Origin: Bacillota bacterium
GTDB taxonomy: Bacteria; Bacillota_I; Bacilli_A; RF39; UBA660
Assembly (NCBI GenBank): GCA_023460995.1
Contig: JAEWOE010000003.1
Span: 248,001-312,000 of the forward strand
DNA length: 64,000 nt
Direction of reading: 5' to 3'
Part shown: piece by piece, positions 34,828 to 44,117 of the stretch
Position numbering within the stretch: the stretch's first letter is position 1
How the letters are laid out: each line of letters begins with the position of its first letter
Translations under genes and position numbers: made by a program
The notes under the pieces: generated by a model
What the model saw: only the letters and a program-made list of their open reading frames with translations
Told to the model about the DNA's origin: nothing
Databases searched by the model: none

Positions 34828-35262
34828 ATGTGTTGTGATAAAAAAGATAATAGTTGTGTTTGTAGTGTTTTAAATACTATAAATGACATACAACGAAACA
34901 GTTGTGGCAAAGATTGTTTAGACACATGTGATCGTGGTTTTTTAGGAGAAGTATGCTGTACTAACTTTAATACTAGACCTGTTATATTATATTTATGTGA
35001 TGGGGAGAGATTTTCAGCTTTCTATAGAAATGATACAGTAGCTAGCGAAACAGTTATTTTTAGAGTTGAATCAATAAGTAATTGTTGTGCTAAATTACGT
35101 TGTTTAAGACTTGTATCATCTGATCCACAAGTAGCTCCTATTTTTGAAAACATTTATAATCCAGCAGTTTCTATAGAATCAACAAATAATTTTGTTATTC
35201 TTGATGCTAACTGTTGCTGCGCGATTCAGTGTCTATACGATATGTGTCTAAAATTATGCTAA
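34828..35262 (+). CDS. CotY/CotZ-like spore crust protein
   Basis: CotY and CotZ are cysteine-rich proteins that self-assemble into the outermost crust or exosporium base layer of spores. The ATG at 34828 follows AGAGGTGAT; coding sequence upstream in the same frame overlaps a terminator and is not used. The 144-residue product has about 18 cysteines, with CCDKKDNSCVCSVLNTI at the start, the CGKDCLDTC group, the GEVCCTNFNTRPVILYLCDG stretch, FRVESISNCCAKLRCLRLV and DANCCCAIQCLYDMC at the end, a pattern matching PF10612. No signal peptide, as expected for mother-cell synthesis. A spore polysaccharide operon follows. Confidence 0.88.
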   Translation: MCCDKKDNSCVCSVLNTINDIQRNSCGKDCLDTCDRGFLGEVCCTNFNTRPVILYLCDGERFSAFYRNDTVASETVIFRVESISNCCAKLRCLRLVSSDPQVAPIFENIYNPAVSIESTNNFVILDANCCCAIQCLYDMCLKLC

Positions 35263-35263
35263 C

Positions 35264-35291
35264 AAAAAAACTCTTGTAAGAGTTTTTTTTA
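35264..35291 (+). terminator. Terminator after the CotZ-like gene
   Basis: AAAAAACTCT (35265-35274), TGTA, AGAGTTTTTT (35279-35288). Confidence 0.85.
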
Positions 35292-35358
35292 GTTTATGAT
35301 ACAATCAATTTTCTTTAAAGTTCGTAGAATATACTAGGGTACAGGAGGTGATGTTACT

Positions 35359-36360
35359 GTGTTTGATGGAAAGATTATTTTAATTACTGGCGGAACAGGT
35401 AGTTGGGGTCAGTGTTTAACAAAATATCTAAGTCAAAAAGATGTTAAGGAAATACGAATATATTCTCGTCATGAACTATCACAAGTGGAAATGAATAGGA
35501 AGTTTAATGATAATAGAATTAAATTTATTATAGGAGATATAAGAGATAAAAATAGGATTAATGAAGTAATGAAAAATGTGGATTATGTATTTCATTTAGC
35601 AGCTTTAAAACATGTTCCAATATGTGAAGAACAACCAAGTGAAGCTATATTAACTAATATAATAGGAACTATTAATGTAGTAGAAGCTGCTATAAATAAT
35701 AATGTTAAAAAGGTTATAGATGTATCAAGTGACAAGGCAGTTAGTCCATACAACTTATATGGGTTAACTAAAGCTGTAGGTGAAAAAATAATGATTACCG
35801 CCAATAATAAAGAATCCACAACCAAATACGTTTGTATAAGGGCAGGAAATGTTATGGGGTCAAATGGTAGTGTTATACCATTATTTATTAAACAGATAAA
35901 AGAGGATAACTCTGTTAATATTACTGATAATGAAATGACCCGCTTTTTTATAACTTTAGATGAAGCAATAACTTTACTAATAAAAGCCGCTGAGATAAGT
36001 CATGGTGGTGAAATATTGGTTATGAGAATGCCCGCTTTAAAAGTTATAGATCTTGCCAAAGTTTTAATTGAAGAATATGGAAATGAAAATACAATTATTA
36101 AACAAATGGGAATTAGACCAGGAGAAAAACTCCATGAAGAGTTAATTTCAGAAATAGAATCTAAATATACTTATAAACTTGATGATAATTATTACTTACT
36201 AGTTTCAGCAACTTTAGAAAAAGATTTAAAAGATTCTTATTCTAATTTTGATGCACTTGATAAGTTCGAATTTAAAAATTTTATTTCTTCAAATGATTTA
36301 CTATCTCTAAAAGAGATAAGAGATAGGTTAATAAAAGGTGGATTTATAGAGGGGGGATAA
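35359..36360 (+). CDS. UDP-GlcNAc 4,6-dehydratase/5-epimerase (CapE/WbjB-like)
   Basis: These extended SDR enzymes turn UDP-GlcNAc into a 4-keto-6-deoxy sugar, the first step to L-FucNAc or related amino sugars of capsules. NAD-binding GGTGSWG lies near residue 9-15, HLAALKHVPICE near 76-87, catalytic-region SSDKAVSPYNLYGLTK near 121-136 and IRAGNVMGSNGSVIP near 157. The 333-residue length is normal. The start is GTG at 35359 after AGGAGGTGATG. It is the first gene of a five-gene operon with almost no gaps. PseB-type activity is the alternative, but no pseudaminic-acid genes are present. Confidence 0.85.
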   Translation: MFDGKIILITGGTGSWGQCLTKYLSQKDVKEIRIYSRHELSQVEMNRKFNDNRIKFIIGDIRDKNRINEVMKNVDYVFHLAALKHVPICEEQPSEAILTNIIGTINVVEAAINNNVKKVIDVSSDKAVSPYNLYGLTKAVGEKIMITANNKESTTKYVCIRAGNVMGSNGSVIPLFIKQIKEDNSVNITDNEMTRFFITLDEAITLLIKAAEISHGGEILVMRMPALKVIDLAKVLIEEYGNENTIIKQMGIRPGEKLHEELISEIESKYTYKLDDNYYLLVSATLEKDLKDSYSNFDALDKFEFKNFISSNDLLSLKEIRDRLIKGGFIEGG

Positions 36361-36363
36361 TAA

Positions 36364-37914
36364 GTGAAAAAAGTAGCGATTTTAGGCGCTAATGGTATGG
36401 CAGGACATATGGTTAGTTTGTATTTAAATAGTTTAGGAAAATATGAAGTAACTAATTTATGTCATGGAAAAAAACTAAATAGAAATAGCTTTATTGTTGA
36501 TGTATCTAATTTAAGCGATTTAGAGGCTGTTTTAAAGCAAATAAATCCTGATATTATAATTAACTGTATTGGTATTTTAAATGACAAGAGTGATGATAAT
36601 ATTGCTTATACTAGTTATATAAATACTTTCTTTCCTCATTTCTTAGAAAACTATTATATAAATAGTCCTACAAAAATAATTCATATAAGTACTGATTGTG
36701 TTTTTAGTGGTAAAAGAGGGTCTTACAGTGAAGAAGATTATAAAGATGAGAAAAGTATATATGGGCTTACTAAAAATTTTGGTGAGATAATAAATACCAA
36801 AGATTTAACTATTAGAACTTCTATAATAGGTCCTGAACTTAAAGACGGTAAAGGTTTGTTCAACTGGTTTATGAAACAAGATGGTGAAGTTTTAGGTTAT
36901 AAAAATGCCTACTGGACTGGAGTAACAACATTAGAACTAGCTAAGATAATTGACACGGCTATTGAAAAGGAAATAACTGGGTTATATAATGTTGTACCTA
37001 ATGAAAGAATCTCTAAATATGATTTACTTAATCTAATAAAAAATATATTTAATAAAGACTCAGTTAAGGTATTAGAGTATGAAAATGAACTTGTTGATAA
37101 AAGTTTGATTTCTGTTAAAGATTTCGATTATACAGTAAAAAGTTATGAAGAGATGCTAAAAGAATTAAAGGTATGGATGGATAATCATAAAATCTATTAC
37201 CGAAATTATTATAGTTTAAAAGATAAAGTAATAATAATTTGGTCAAAAATAAAAGCCAACGATTTTAAAAGTGATGAAGAAGCTGAAAAGTGGATAAAAC
37301 ATAGAATTAAAGTTTTTATAAATTATACTGCTAAAAGTTTTAAAAACCAAACCAATCAAAATTTTTATTATTTCATTAATTACGATGAAAAAGCAAGAGA
37401 TTATATTTTTAAAGAGTTAGAAAACTATCCTTCACTACCTAGTAATATTATTTTTACAGATAGGTATCATGAAAAAATTAAAGAAATAATTCCAAATTAT
37501 AAGACTTTATATTTTGTTAGAATTGATTCTGATGATATGTATGAAAAAAACTTTATTCAAAAACTAACTGATTATAAGAATAAAGAGGATACTCAAGCTT
37601 TGATATGTCAAAGTGGTTATATTTATGACACAAGTAATAATATGTTAGCTAAATGGTTTTATAAGTCACCACCATTTTTCACATTAGTTTATCATACGGC
37701 TGATTTTTTTGGGGGAATTAGACATGATGTACATGGGCATTCTTCGGTAATAAATTTGTCACATGAAATAATTGAGGGCGATAATTTTGTGGTCATTGTT
37801 CACGGAGAAAATACAGTTACTAAATTTAATTCATCTTTTAGAAAAGAATTAATTGATGAACCTTGTGAAAAAGAAAAGATACTAAATCATTTTGAATTAG
37901 AGACTTTGGACTAA
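36364..37914 (+). CDS. SDR sugar reductase fused to a glycosyltransferase-like domain
   Basis: Residues 1-275 form an RfbD/CapF-like reductase: Rossmann motif GANGMAGH near 8-15, HISTDCVFSGKRGSY near 108-122 and YGLTKNFGE near 134. This would reduce the keto sugar made by the upstream dehydratase. Residues about 280-516 look like a glycosyltransferase of the putative rhamnosyltransferase type, with an acidic VRIDSDDMYEKNFI motif near 394 that can bind metal and nucleotide sugar, and FGGIRHDVHGHSSV near 455. Single proteins joining both activities are uncommon, so the fusion is notable. GTG start, three bases after the previous stop. Confidence 0.75.
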   Translation: MKKVAILGANGMAGHMVSLYLNSLGKYEVTNLCHGKKLNRNSFIVDVSNLSDLEAVLKQINPDIIINCIGILNDKSDDNIAYTSYINTFFPHFLENYYINSPTKIIHISTDCVFSGKRGSYSEEDYKDEKSIYGLTKNFGEIINTKDLTIRTSIIGPELKDGKGLFNWFMKQDGEVLGYKNAYWTGVTTLELAKIIDTAIEKEITGLYNVVPNERISKYDLLNLIKNIFNKDSVKVLEYENELVDKSLISVKDFDYTVKSYEEMLKELKVWMDNHKIYYRNYYSLKDKVIIIWSKIKANDFKSDEEAEKWIKHRIKVFINYTAKSFKNQTNQNFYYFINYDEKARDYIFKELENYPSLPSNIIFTDRYHEKIKEIIPNYKTLYFVRIDSDDMYEKNFIQKLTDYKNKEDTQALICQSGYIYDTSNNMLAKWFYKSPPFFTLVYHTADFFGGIRHDVHGHSSVINLSHEIIEGDNFVVIVHGENTVTKFNSSFRKELIDEPCEKEKILNHFELETLD

Positions 37915-37915
37915 G

Positions 37916-39079
37916 ATGGAAAAGAAAAAAGTTCTTTTCGTAACTTGGTCTTTAACTCAAGGTGGTGGGGAAGCACAAAGTGTTATAAATATACTTAATA
38001 ATTTAAATTATGATAAATATGACGTATATGTTTTTGAATTTAATAGAGGTTTAAAAGAAATTTCATTAAATTCAGAAATTAAATTTCTTAAGCCTATAGT
38101 TGATTATAATAAGGAAAACAATGATGATGAAAAAAGATCTTTAACTAGGTATATGAGAAATCCAGAAAGTATTAGAAAATTAATTGATGATAAGTACGAC
38201 TGTGTAATAGCGTGTAATCGCGGAACCACATCAGCAATAGCGGCATTTATAAAAGCAAATAAAAGAATTGTTTGGATAAGAGGAACAATTGAAAATCTTA
38301 ATGTTAATAATTATGCTTCTACCAGTGAAAAAGAATTAGTTAAATATAAATATGATCAGCAAAATATTTTATTTAATGCTTATGACAAGATAGTTGCTGT
38401 TTCAGATTCAGTTGAAAATTCACTAATAACTATGTTTGATAAACATAAGAACAAAGTTGTAAAAATTTATAATTCTATTGATCCAGTTTTAGTAAAAAAA
38501 ATGTCTGAAGAAGATTTTACTTTGTATCAGCCTACTAAACCAAATGTATTGATAAATGTTGGAAGATTAAGAGAAGTAAAAAACCAACAGTTAATTATTA
38601 AAGCAATGAAGATAATTACTAAGAAAAGAAAAGATGTAGAACTTTTAATAATAGGTGAAGGATTATTAAAAGATGAGTTAGAAAAGGAAATAAAAGACAA
38701 TAAACTTGAAGAATATGTAAAATTAATAGGGTTTTGTAGTAATCCATTTCCTTTATTAAAAAAAGCTAAAATATTTTGTTTATCATCACATTCTGAAGGT
38801 TTTTGTTTATCTATATCAGAGGCTTGTACTTTAGAGATTCCATTTGTTTCTACCGATGTTGGAGGAGCGCAAGAATTAAAAAAAGATGAGTGTGGATTCA
38901 TTGTTGATGGAAAACCAGAAAGCTTTGCTGAGAAAATAGAATTTCTTCTTAATAATTCTAAAGTTTATGAAAAAACGAAAAGTAACTGTTTAGTTGCAGC
39001 TAAAAGATTTGATGTCAAAAATTTAGGTGTACAAGTAGGTAATTTAATAGACAGTATGTTTGAAAATGGGGGTGATTAA
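37916..39079 (+). CDS. Glycosyltransferase family 4 (GT-B)
   Basis: Transfers a sugar from a nucleotide donor to a growing glycan. The GT-B hallmarks are SLTQGGGEAQSVI near residue 12-24, VAVSDSVENSL near 160, NVGRLREVKNQQLIIKAM near 211-228 and the donor-site SSHSEGFCLSISEACTLE near 292-309. The 387-residue length is normal. No membrane helix. It begins one base after the previous stop and ends one base before the next start, so it is fully coupled with its neighbours. Donor and acceptor are unknown; the neighbouring enzymes suggest N-acetylated amino sugars or uronic acids. Confidence 0.85.
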   Translation: MEKKKVLFVTWSLTQGGGEAQSVINILNNLNYDKYDVYVFEFNRGLKEISLNSEIKFLKPIVDYNKENNDDEKRSLTRYMRNPESIRKLIDDKYDCVIACNRGTTSAIAAFIKANKRIVWIRGTIENLNVNNYASTSEKELVKYKYDQQNILFNAYDKIVAVSDSVENSLITMFDKHKNKVVKIYNSIDPVLVKKMSEEDFTLYQPTKPNVLINVGRLREVKNQQLIIKAMKIITKKRKDVELLIIGEGLLKDELEKEIKDNKLEEYVKLIGFCSNPFPLLKKAKIFCLSSHSEGFCLSISEACTLEIPFVSTDVGGAQELKKDECGFIVDGKPESFAEKIEFLLNNSKVYEKTKSNCLVAAKRFDVKNLGVQVGNLIDSMFENGGD

Positions 39080-40387
39080 ATGAAAAAAGTAGATAATTTA
39101 TTAGAAAAAATAAGTGATAAGAGTGCCGTTATTGGCGTGATAGGTCTTGGTTATGTCGGGCTCCCACTAGCGGTAGCGGCAGCCGAAAAAGGTTATGATG
39201 TTATAGGTTTTGATATTGATAAAGAAAAGATTAAAAAACTAACTAATAGGGAAAATTATATTAAAGATATAGATGATATGATTTTAAAGGAAGTAATTGA
39301 CAATAAAAAGTTTAGAGCTGTTAGTAAAAAGTGTTACTTAGTTAATGCTGATATAATTGTTGTATGCGTTCCTACTCCTTTAAATAGGAAGAGAAAACCT
39401 GATTTAAGCTATATGTGTTCTGCAGCTAAAATAATAAAAGCTGTTCTAAGACAAGAACAATTAATAATAATTGAAAGTACAACATATCCAGGTACGACAG
39501 AAGACGTTTTTAAAAAAATATTAGAAGAAACTAAATTAAAAGCTGGGAAGGATTTCTATTTAGCGTTCTCACCAGAAAGAATAGATCCCGCTAATGCTGT
39601 TTATAATGTAAAAAACACTCCTAAAATAGTAGGTGGGTATGATAGTGATAGTGCACTTGCAACACAAAAATTTTATCAAAGTATTTTAAATGCAGATGTT
39701 AAAGTTGTATCAGATTTAAAAACAGCTGAAATGACTAAGATATTAGAAAATTCATATCGTTTAGTTAATATCGCACTTATTTTTGAAATAGCGAAAGCTT
39801 GTAAAAAACTTAGAATAAATGTTTGGGAAGTTATTGAAGCTGCCAAAACAAAGCCATATGGGTTTCAGGCATTCTATCCAGGTCCTGGAGTGGGCGGGCA
39901 CTGCATACCAATAGATCCATTATATTTAACCTGGAGAATGCGAGAATTAGGACAAGAAATGCCACTAATTGAAAAGGCTAGTACTATAACAGAAGATATG
40001 CCTAAATATATTGTTAAGAAATCTAAGAGATATTTAAAGCGTAAGCATAAACATTTGAAAAATTCAAATGTACTACTTGTGGGCATGTCATATAAAAAAG
40101 ATATTAGTGATTTAAGGGAGAGCCCATCACTAAAAATATTAGAACATTTGGAAAAAAAACATGCTAAAGTATCATATTTTGATCCTTATGTTCCAAACTT
40201 TAATCATAAAAATAAGTTATATGAAAGTATCCAATTAGATGAAGTCGATAAGTATGATTTAGTAATTATTTGTGTTAATCATAGTAATATAGATTATAGA
40301 TATATATATTATAATGCTAAAATGATATTTGATTTAAAAAATGTATATGGTAATTTTGTTGAAGGAAATAAGGTATATTCTTTATGA
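39080..40387 (+). CDS. UDP-GlcNAc 6-dehydrogenase, WbpA/TviB-type
   Basis: Oxidises UDP-N-acetylglucosamine (or a C2/C4 epimer) to the uronic acid by two NAD-dependent steps. NAD-binding GLGYVGLPLAVAAAEKGY is near residue 22-39, FSPERIDPAN near 168, AEMTKILENSYRLVNIA near 215, and the catalytic loop PGPGVGGHCIPIDPLYL near 268-284 with the nucleophile Cys275. The YLTWRMRELG signature after it is that of acetamido-sugar dehydrogenases rather than UDP-glucose dehydrogenase. The next gene, a C4 epimerase, fits the Vi-antigen TviB-TviC pair, giving UDP-GalNAcA. The stop overlaps the next start (ATGA). Confidence 0.87.
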   Translation: MKKVDNLLEKISDKSAVIGVIGLGYVGLPLAVAAAEKGYDVIGFDIDKEKIKKLTNRENYIKDIDDMILKEVIDNKKFRAVSKKCYLVNADIIVVCVPTPLNRKRKPDLSYMCSAAKIIKAVLRQEQLIIIESTTYPGTTEDVFKKILEETKLKAGKDFYLAFSPERIDPANAVYNVKNTPKIVGGYDSDSALATQKFYQSILNADVKVVSDLKTAEMTKILENSYRLVNIALIFEIAKACKKLRINVWEVIEAAKTKPYGFQAFYPGPGVGGHCIPIDPLYLTWRMRELGQEMPLIEKASTITEDMPKYIVKKSKRYLKRKHKHLKNSNVLLVGMSYKKDISDLRESPSLKILEHLEKKHAKVSYFDPYVPNFNHKNKLYESIQLDEVDKYDLVIICVNHSNIDYRYIYYNAKMIFDLKNVYGNFVEGNKVYSL

Positions 40388-41349
40388 GAAAAGAAAATAA
40401 AAAAATTACTTTCTTAGTTACTGGTGGAGCTGGATTTATTGGTTCCAATATAGTAGAAAGACTACTAAATGAAGGATACAAAGTAAGAGTGCTTGATAAT
40501 TTAATAACTGGTAAAATAGAGAATATATCCGAATTCTTAAATAATAAAAATTTTGAATTTATAAAAGGTGATATTAGAGATATTGATACATGTATGAAAG
40601 CATGTGAGAAAGTAGATTATGTTCTTCATGAAGCAGCTTTAGGCTCTGTTCCAAGATCTATAAATAATCCATTATTAACAAATGAAATAAATGTAAGTGG
40701 TACATTAAATATGCTTTATTCAGCTAAAGAAAATAATGTAAAACGCTTTATTTATGCATCATCATCTTCTGTTTATGGAGATTCGTTAGAACTTCCAAAA
40801 AAAGAAGGTAAGGAAGGAAATGTTTTATCTCCTTACGCTGCAACAAAAAAAATCGATGAAATATATGCGGATGTTTTTAAAAAAGTATATGGCCTATCAA
40901 TAATTGGTTTAAGATATTTCAATGTTTATGGTCCTAAGCAAGATCCAAACTCTATTTATTCAGCAGTAATACCATTATTTATAAATGGTATTATGGAAAA
41001 TAAACAGGTTACGATTAATGGTGATGGGGAAACTTCAAGAGATTTTACATATGTTGAAGATGTTGTTCAAGCGAATATTAAAGCCTGCTTAAGTAATGAA
41101 AAATATTCTGGAAATGTTTATAATATTGCTTATGGTGGAAGAACTACTTTAAATGATTTATACCATAAAATAGCAGAAACACTTAAAAGTGATATTAAAC
41201 CAATTTATTCCGAGACACGTAAAGGGGATATTAAACATTCAAATGCAGATATAACTAAAGCAAGTAATGATTTACTATATTTACCTAAATTTAATATTGA
41301 TCTTGGTTTAAAGAAAACAATTGATTGGTACATAAAGAAAAAGAACTAG
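40384..41349 (+). CDS. UDP-GlcNAc(A) 4-epimerase, WbpP/TviC-type
   Basis: An extended SDR epimerase: GGAGFIGSNIVERLL near residue 14-28, HEAALGSVPRSI near 85, catalytic SSSVYGD (Ser) near 126 and YAATKK (Tyr-Lys) near 150-155, RYFNVYGPKQDP near 178. LGSVPRS is the signature of the N-acetyl-sugar group (WbpP, TviC) rather than GalE. It would make UDP-GalNAc or UDP-GalNAcA together with the upstream dehydrogenase. It overlaps that gene by four bases and is the last gene of the operon, ending in a terminator that contains its stop codon. Confidence 0.87.
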   Translation: MRKENKKITFLVTGGAGFIGSNIVERLLNEGYKVRVLDNLITGKIENISEFLNNKNFEFIKGDIRDIDTCMKACEKVDYVLHEAALGSVPRSINNPLLTNEINVSGTLNMLYSAKENNVKRFIYASSSSVYGDSLELPKKEGKEGNVLSPYAATKKIDEIYADVFKKVYGLSIIGLRYFNVYGPKQDPNSIYSAVIPLFINGIMENKQVTINGDGETSRDFTYVEDVVQANIKACLSNEKYSGNVYNIAYGGRTTLNDLYHKIAETLKSDIKPIYSETRKGDIKHSNADITKASNDLLYLPKFNIDLGLKKTIDWYIKKKN

Positions 41350-41361
41350 TGTTCTTTTTTT
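41337..41361. terminator. Terminator between convergent polysaccharide operon and 41360 gene
   Basis: AAAGAAC (41340-41346), TAGT, GTTCTTT (41351-41357), then T. It contains the TAG stop of the epimerase gene and lies just after the minus-strand stop. Confidence 0.75.
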
Positions 41362-42481
41362 ATGGATATATATTAGATACAGATATAAAGAATGATAAGT
41401 CACTAGTGATTCCATTTTCATTAACTACTGTAAAAGAAATTATACTTTCGCCAGATATATTTAACATTTGAAATGTTAATCTTAGTACATATTCTAGTCC
41501 ATCTTTTATTAATTCAACTTTATTAATTATGAAATTAGGGTTAGTTGAATTAACATTAATTATATCAACTATATCAAAATCTAGTAAGTCATCTAAAGTA
41601 ATATCTATTTGATAAAATGGATTTGGTGTTGTATTTGATAAATCATATGCTTCAAATGAAAATACACCAGGACTAAATGTGTCACTATCAACTAGCGTTC
41701 CATTTCTATATAGTTTAAATGAATCTACTAATATTGCATCAACTGTTGCAGTAAAAGAAATTATTTGTGAATATCCACCAGCGCCACTTATTCGTATTGT
41801 AGTGTGATATGTTCCAACACAGTTTAAGCAATTACTTAATGTAATGATGCCATTTGCGCTATCTAATTCAAAAACACATTCTTCTTTTGGCTTGATAACT
41901 TCACTAGCTATTTCATATGTTAAATCTATCAAAGTTGGATTATATACTATTAATGGGAAAGATATAGTAGGACAATCATCATTACTTTCTTGTTGTAATA
42001 GACTATCATTTAAATTACTTTCTAAGCGCGCTAAAGAAATTGAATTTGATTCTGAATTTATATTAACTGTTTCAGTATTAGTAGTAACAATACCCTCATT
42101 TACTGATATATAAACATTATAGTCTAGCGCAATTGGATTAGCTGGTATGTCATTTATAACCGCATTAAATTTTTGTATACTACATATACAACTGATGTCT
42201 ATTTTAAAGGTATTGTTTGTATAATATAAATTAGCTTCACCATTTAAAAATAATCTTAATAGCTCATCAGCAGTAGGATTAACATCAGTAATAGGTGTTG
42301 TTGGGACAATTGCAACTGCTCTAAGTGTAATACAGTTATCATCAGTTCCTAGAATAGTAAATAAATTTGTATTAAGATTATTTGGGATTAGTACTTGGAA
42401 ATCATCTATTTTATAAACAATATTACAGTTATTAGATTCTAAATCACCATTTATTAATTCTAGTAGCTCCTTTTCAATCAT
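41360..42481 (-). CDS. Beta-rich structural protein, candidate spore surface component
   Basis: GGAGG precedes the ATG. The 373-residue protein lacks a signal peptide and any transmembrane helix, yet its sequence is like that of secreted surface proteins: Thr/Asn/Ser-rich beta strands, an Ig-like module near 175-275 (GTYHTTIRISGAGGYSQII) and another near 275-370. Cysteine groups CICS (near 95) and CLNCV (near 217) could crosslink. It lies between the CotZ/polysaccharide block and dpaAB. I infer a spore coat or crust protein made in the mother cell, which would explain the missing signal. No family is recognised. Confidence 0.55.
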   Translation of the reverse strand: MIEKELLELINGDLESNNCNIVYKIDDFQVLIPNNLNTNLFTILGTDDNCITLRAVAIVPTTPITDVNPTADELLRLFLNGEANLYYTNNTFKIDISCICSIQKFNAVINDIPANPIALDYNVYISVNEGIVTTNTETVNINSESNSISLARLESNLNDSLLQQESNDDCPTISFPLIVYNPTLIDLTYEIASEVIKPKEECVFELDSANGIITLSNCLNCVGTYHTTIRISGAGGYSQIISFTATVDAILVDSFKLYRNGTLVDSDTFSPGVFSFEAYDLSNTTPNPFYQIDITLDDLLDFDIVDIINVNSTNPNFIINKVELIKDGLEYVLRLTFQMLNISGESIISFTVVNENGITSDLSFFISVSNIYP

Positions 42482-42554
42482 TTTGTTCCTCCTTTTATCT
42501 ATCTAATAATATGCTTTAAATATAATAAAATTACGTTATTACCTATATACCAAG

Positions 42555-43151
42555 TTATTTACCCATATTTTTTGTTTTTACATATTCTTTAATAACCGGT
42601 TGCAGTTGTTTATTATCTAATGCTTTTTCTATAGTCGGAACTAATAATTCATAGTGGGCCACTAAAGAATTAGGTTTATTTTCAAAATCATCTTGTCCAA
42701 ACGGTATGAAATAAATATTTTTGTGATTATATAGTTCCATTATATTTTTACCATTCATTCCTAGGCCGTCGTTTGTTGATACTCCAATAACAATAGGTTT
42801 TTCATTTCTTAAAGTAGCCTTAGCGGCCATAGTAACGGGACTATTAGTAATACCATTTGCAAAACTAGCAATAAAATCACCAGTAGCTGGTGCAATAATT
42901 AATAAATCAAGTTGTTCCTTAGGACCGAATTTTTCAGCTTCAACAATGGTTGAAACAATTTTATTTCCTGTAATACTTTCAATTTTTTTCTTAACATCTT
43001 CACTTTTTCCAAATCTTGTATCCCATGTAATAACAGGAGTATTAACTATTGGTATAACATTATAACCTAATTTAGTTAATAATTCCATTTGTATATATAC
43101 TTTTTCAAAAGTGCAAAATGATGATGCTATACCAAAACCAATTTTTGTCAC
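42555..43151 (-). CDS. dpaB: Dipicolinate synthase subunit B
   Basis: DpaB is the flavoprotein-fold subunit of the enzyme that makes dipicolinic acid, the calcium-chelating core solute of endospores. The 198-residue protein has the HFCD flavoprotein fold: KIGFGIASSFCTFEKV near residue 3-18, LLIIAPATGDFIASFANGI near 83-101, MAAKATLRNEKPIVIGVSTNDGLG near 108. The length is normal. Start is GTG at 43151 inside GTGA, overlapping the dpaA stop by four bases, with AGGAGG upstream. Its presence shows that the organism can sporulate. Confidence 0.93.
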   Translation of the reverse strand: MTKIGFGIASSFCTFEKVYIQMELLTKLGYNVIPIVNTPVITWDTRFGKSEDVKKKIESITGNKIVSTIVEAEKFGPKEQLDLLIIAPATGDFIASFANGITNSPVTMAAKATLRNEKPIVIGVSTNDGLGMNGKNIMELYNHKNIYFIPFGQDDFENKPNSLVAHYELLVPTIEKALDNKQLQPVIKEYVKTKNMGK

Positions 43152-44023
43152 TCTATATCCTCCTTTATAATTTTGTTTATTTTTTTAGCTAAAATATTTC
43201 CAGCAGTTTTTGGTGCTACTTCTCCTGGAATTCCGAGAAGTAACTTATTTTTTAAATGTAATTCATTAGCACTTTTAAAATCAACACCATGTGGATGTGA
43301 TGAAATATCTAAGATATATATATTACTTTTATTTAATTTCTCTAAATATTCACGATTTATAATTAACTCAGGGACTGTATTTATAATTATGTCACTATCT
43401 TGCATAGTGCTTTGCATAATATCATGATTATTAGTAAAAATACAAGGAATCTGATTTTTTACAAGTTCTATAAATTCTTCTTGTTTAATTATTCCTACAG
43501 TAACATTTGCTTTTAGATGTAGTAAACTTTCTACTAATGGTTTTCCAATATTTCCATAGCCTAAAACAAAAATATTTGAACCATTTATGGTATATTCAGT
43601 ATTATATATTAAGTCACCAATTATTCCTTCTACAGTAGGTATACTATTTTCTTTTTTTATATCCGGATCATCCATTAAAGCAATACATTTTTTATTTGCG
43701 CTATCTAGAATTTTATTTAAATTTTCCGTTTTTATTCCCGTAAATATTTTAACTTTGTCTTTACATTCATTTAATAAATTTGCATTTAGTAGAATATCTT
43801 TAATACCATAGGTACACGAAATACTAAAGTTATCTTTTACTCCATTAACAGGAAAAAAAATAAAATCATACTGTGAAATATCAAGATTATTTATATCTTT
43901 ATTTGTTGTCCCGTCAATATTAATTAAATCATATCCAACTAAATCAATGACTAATTCTTTTTCAATTAGCTTTTTAATTATTTCTAATTGTCTTTTGTCT
44001 CCTCCTAAAAATAATGCTTTCAT
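43148..44023 (-). CDS. dpaA: Dipicolinate synthase subunit A
   Basis: DpaA is the NAD(P)-binding dehydrogenase subunit of dipicolinate synthase. MKALFLGGDKRQLEI marks the N-terminus, the conserved NSIPTVEGIIGDLI is near residue 126-139, the Rossmann loop FVLGYGNIGKPLVESL is near 152-167, DISSHPHGVDF near 247 and PGEVAPKTAGNIL near 270, all family signatures. AGGAGG lies before the ATG. In B. subtilis the dpa genes are expressed in the mother cell late in sporulation. The adjacent upstream DNA has a sigma-K-like match, which I rejected (see rejected list), so the promoter is unresolved. Confidence 0.93.
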   Translation of the reverse strand: MKALFLGGDKRQLEIIKKLIEKELVIDLVGYDLINIDGTTNKDINNLDISQYDFIFFPVNGVKDNFSISCTYGIKDILLNANLLNECKDKVKIFTGIKTENLNKILDSANKKCIALMDDPDIKKENSIPTVEGIIGDLIYNTEYTINGSNIFVLGYGNIGKPLVESLLHLKANVTVGIIKQEEFIELVKNQIPCIFTNNHDIMQSTMQDSDIIINTVPELIINREYLEKLNKSNIYILDISSHPHGVDFKSANELHLKNKLLLGIPGEVAPKTAGNILAKKINKIIKEDIE

Positions 44024-44117
44024 TTTAACCTCCTCTTTTATTTTATGAAGTAAATATTGTACGGTGACTGTTATCGAAATTTGAGTTATTTCATAAAATG
44101 TAAATGGAGATGATTAC

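Noticed and set aside
44029..44065. Sigma-K-like promoter (ACC, 15 bp, CATAAAATA on the minus strand) before dpaA
   Set aside because: The predicted transcript start would fall within the AGGAGG of dpaA and remove most of the ribosome site, so the match is probably chance.
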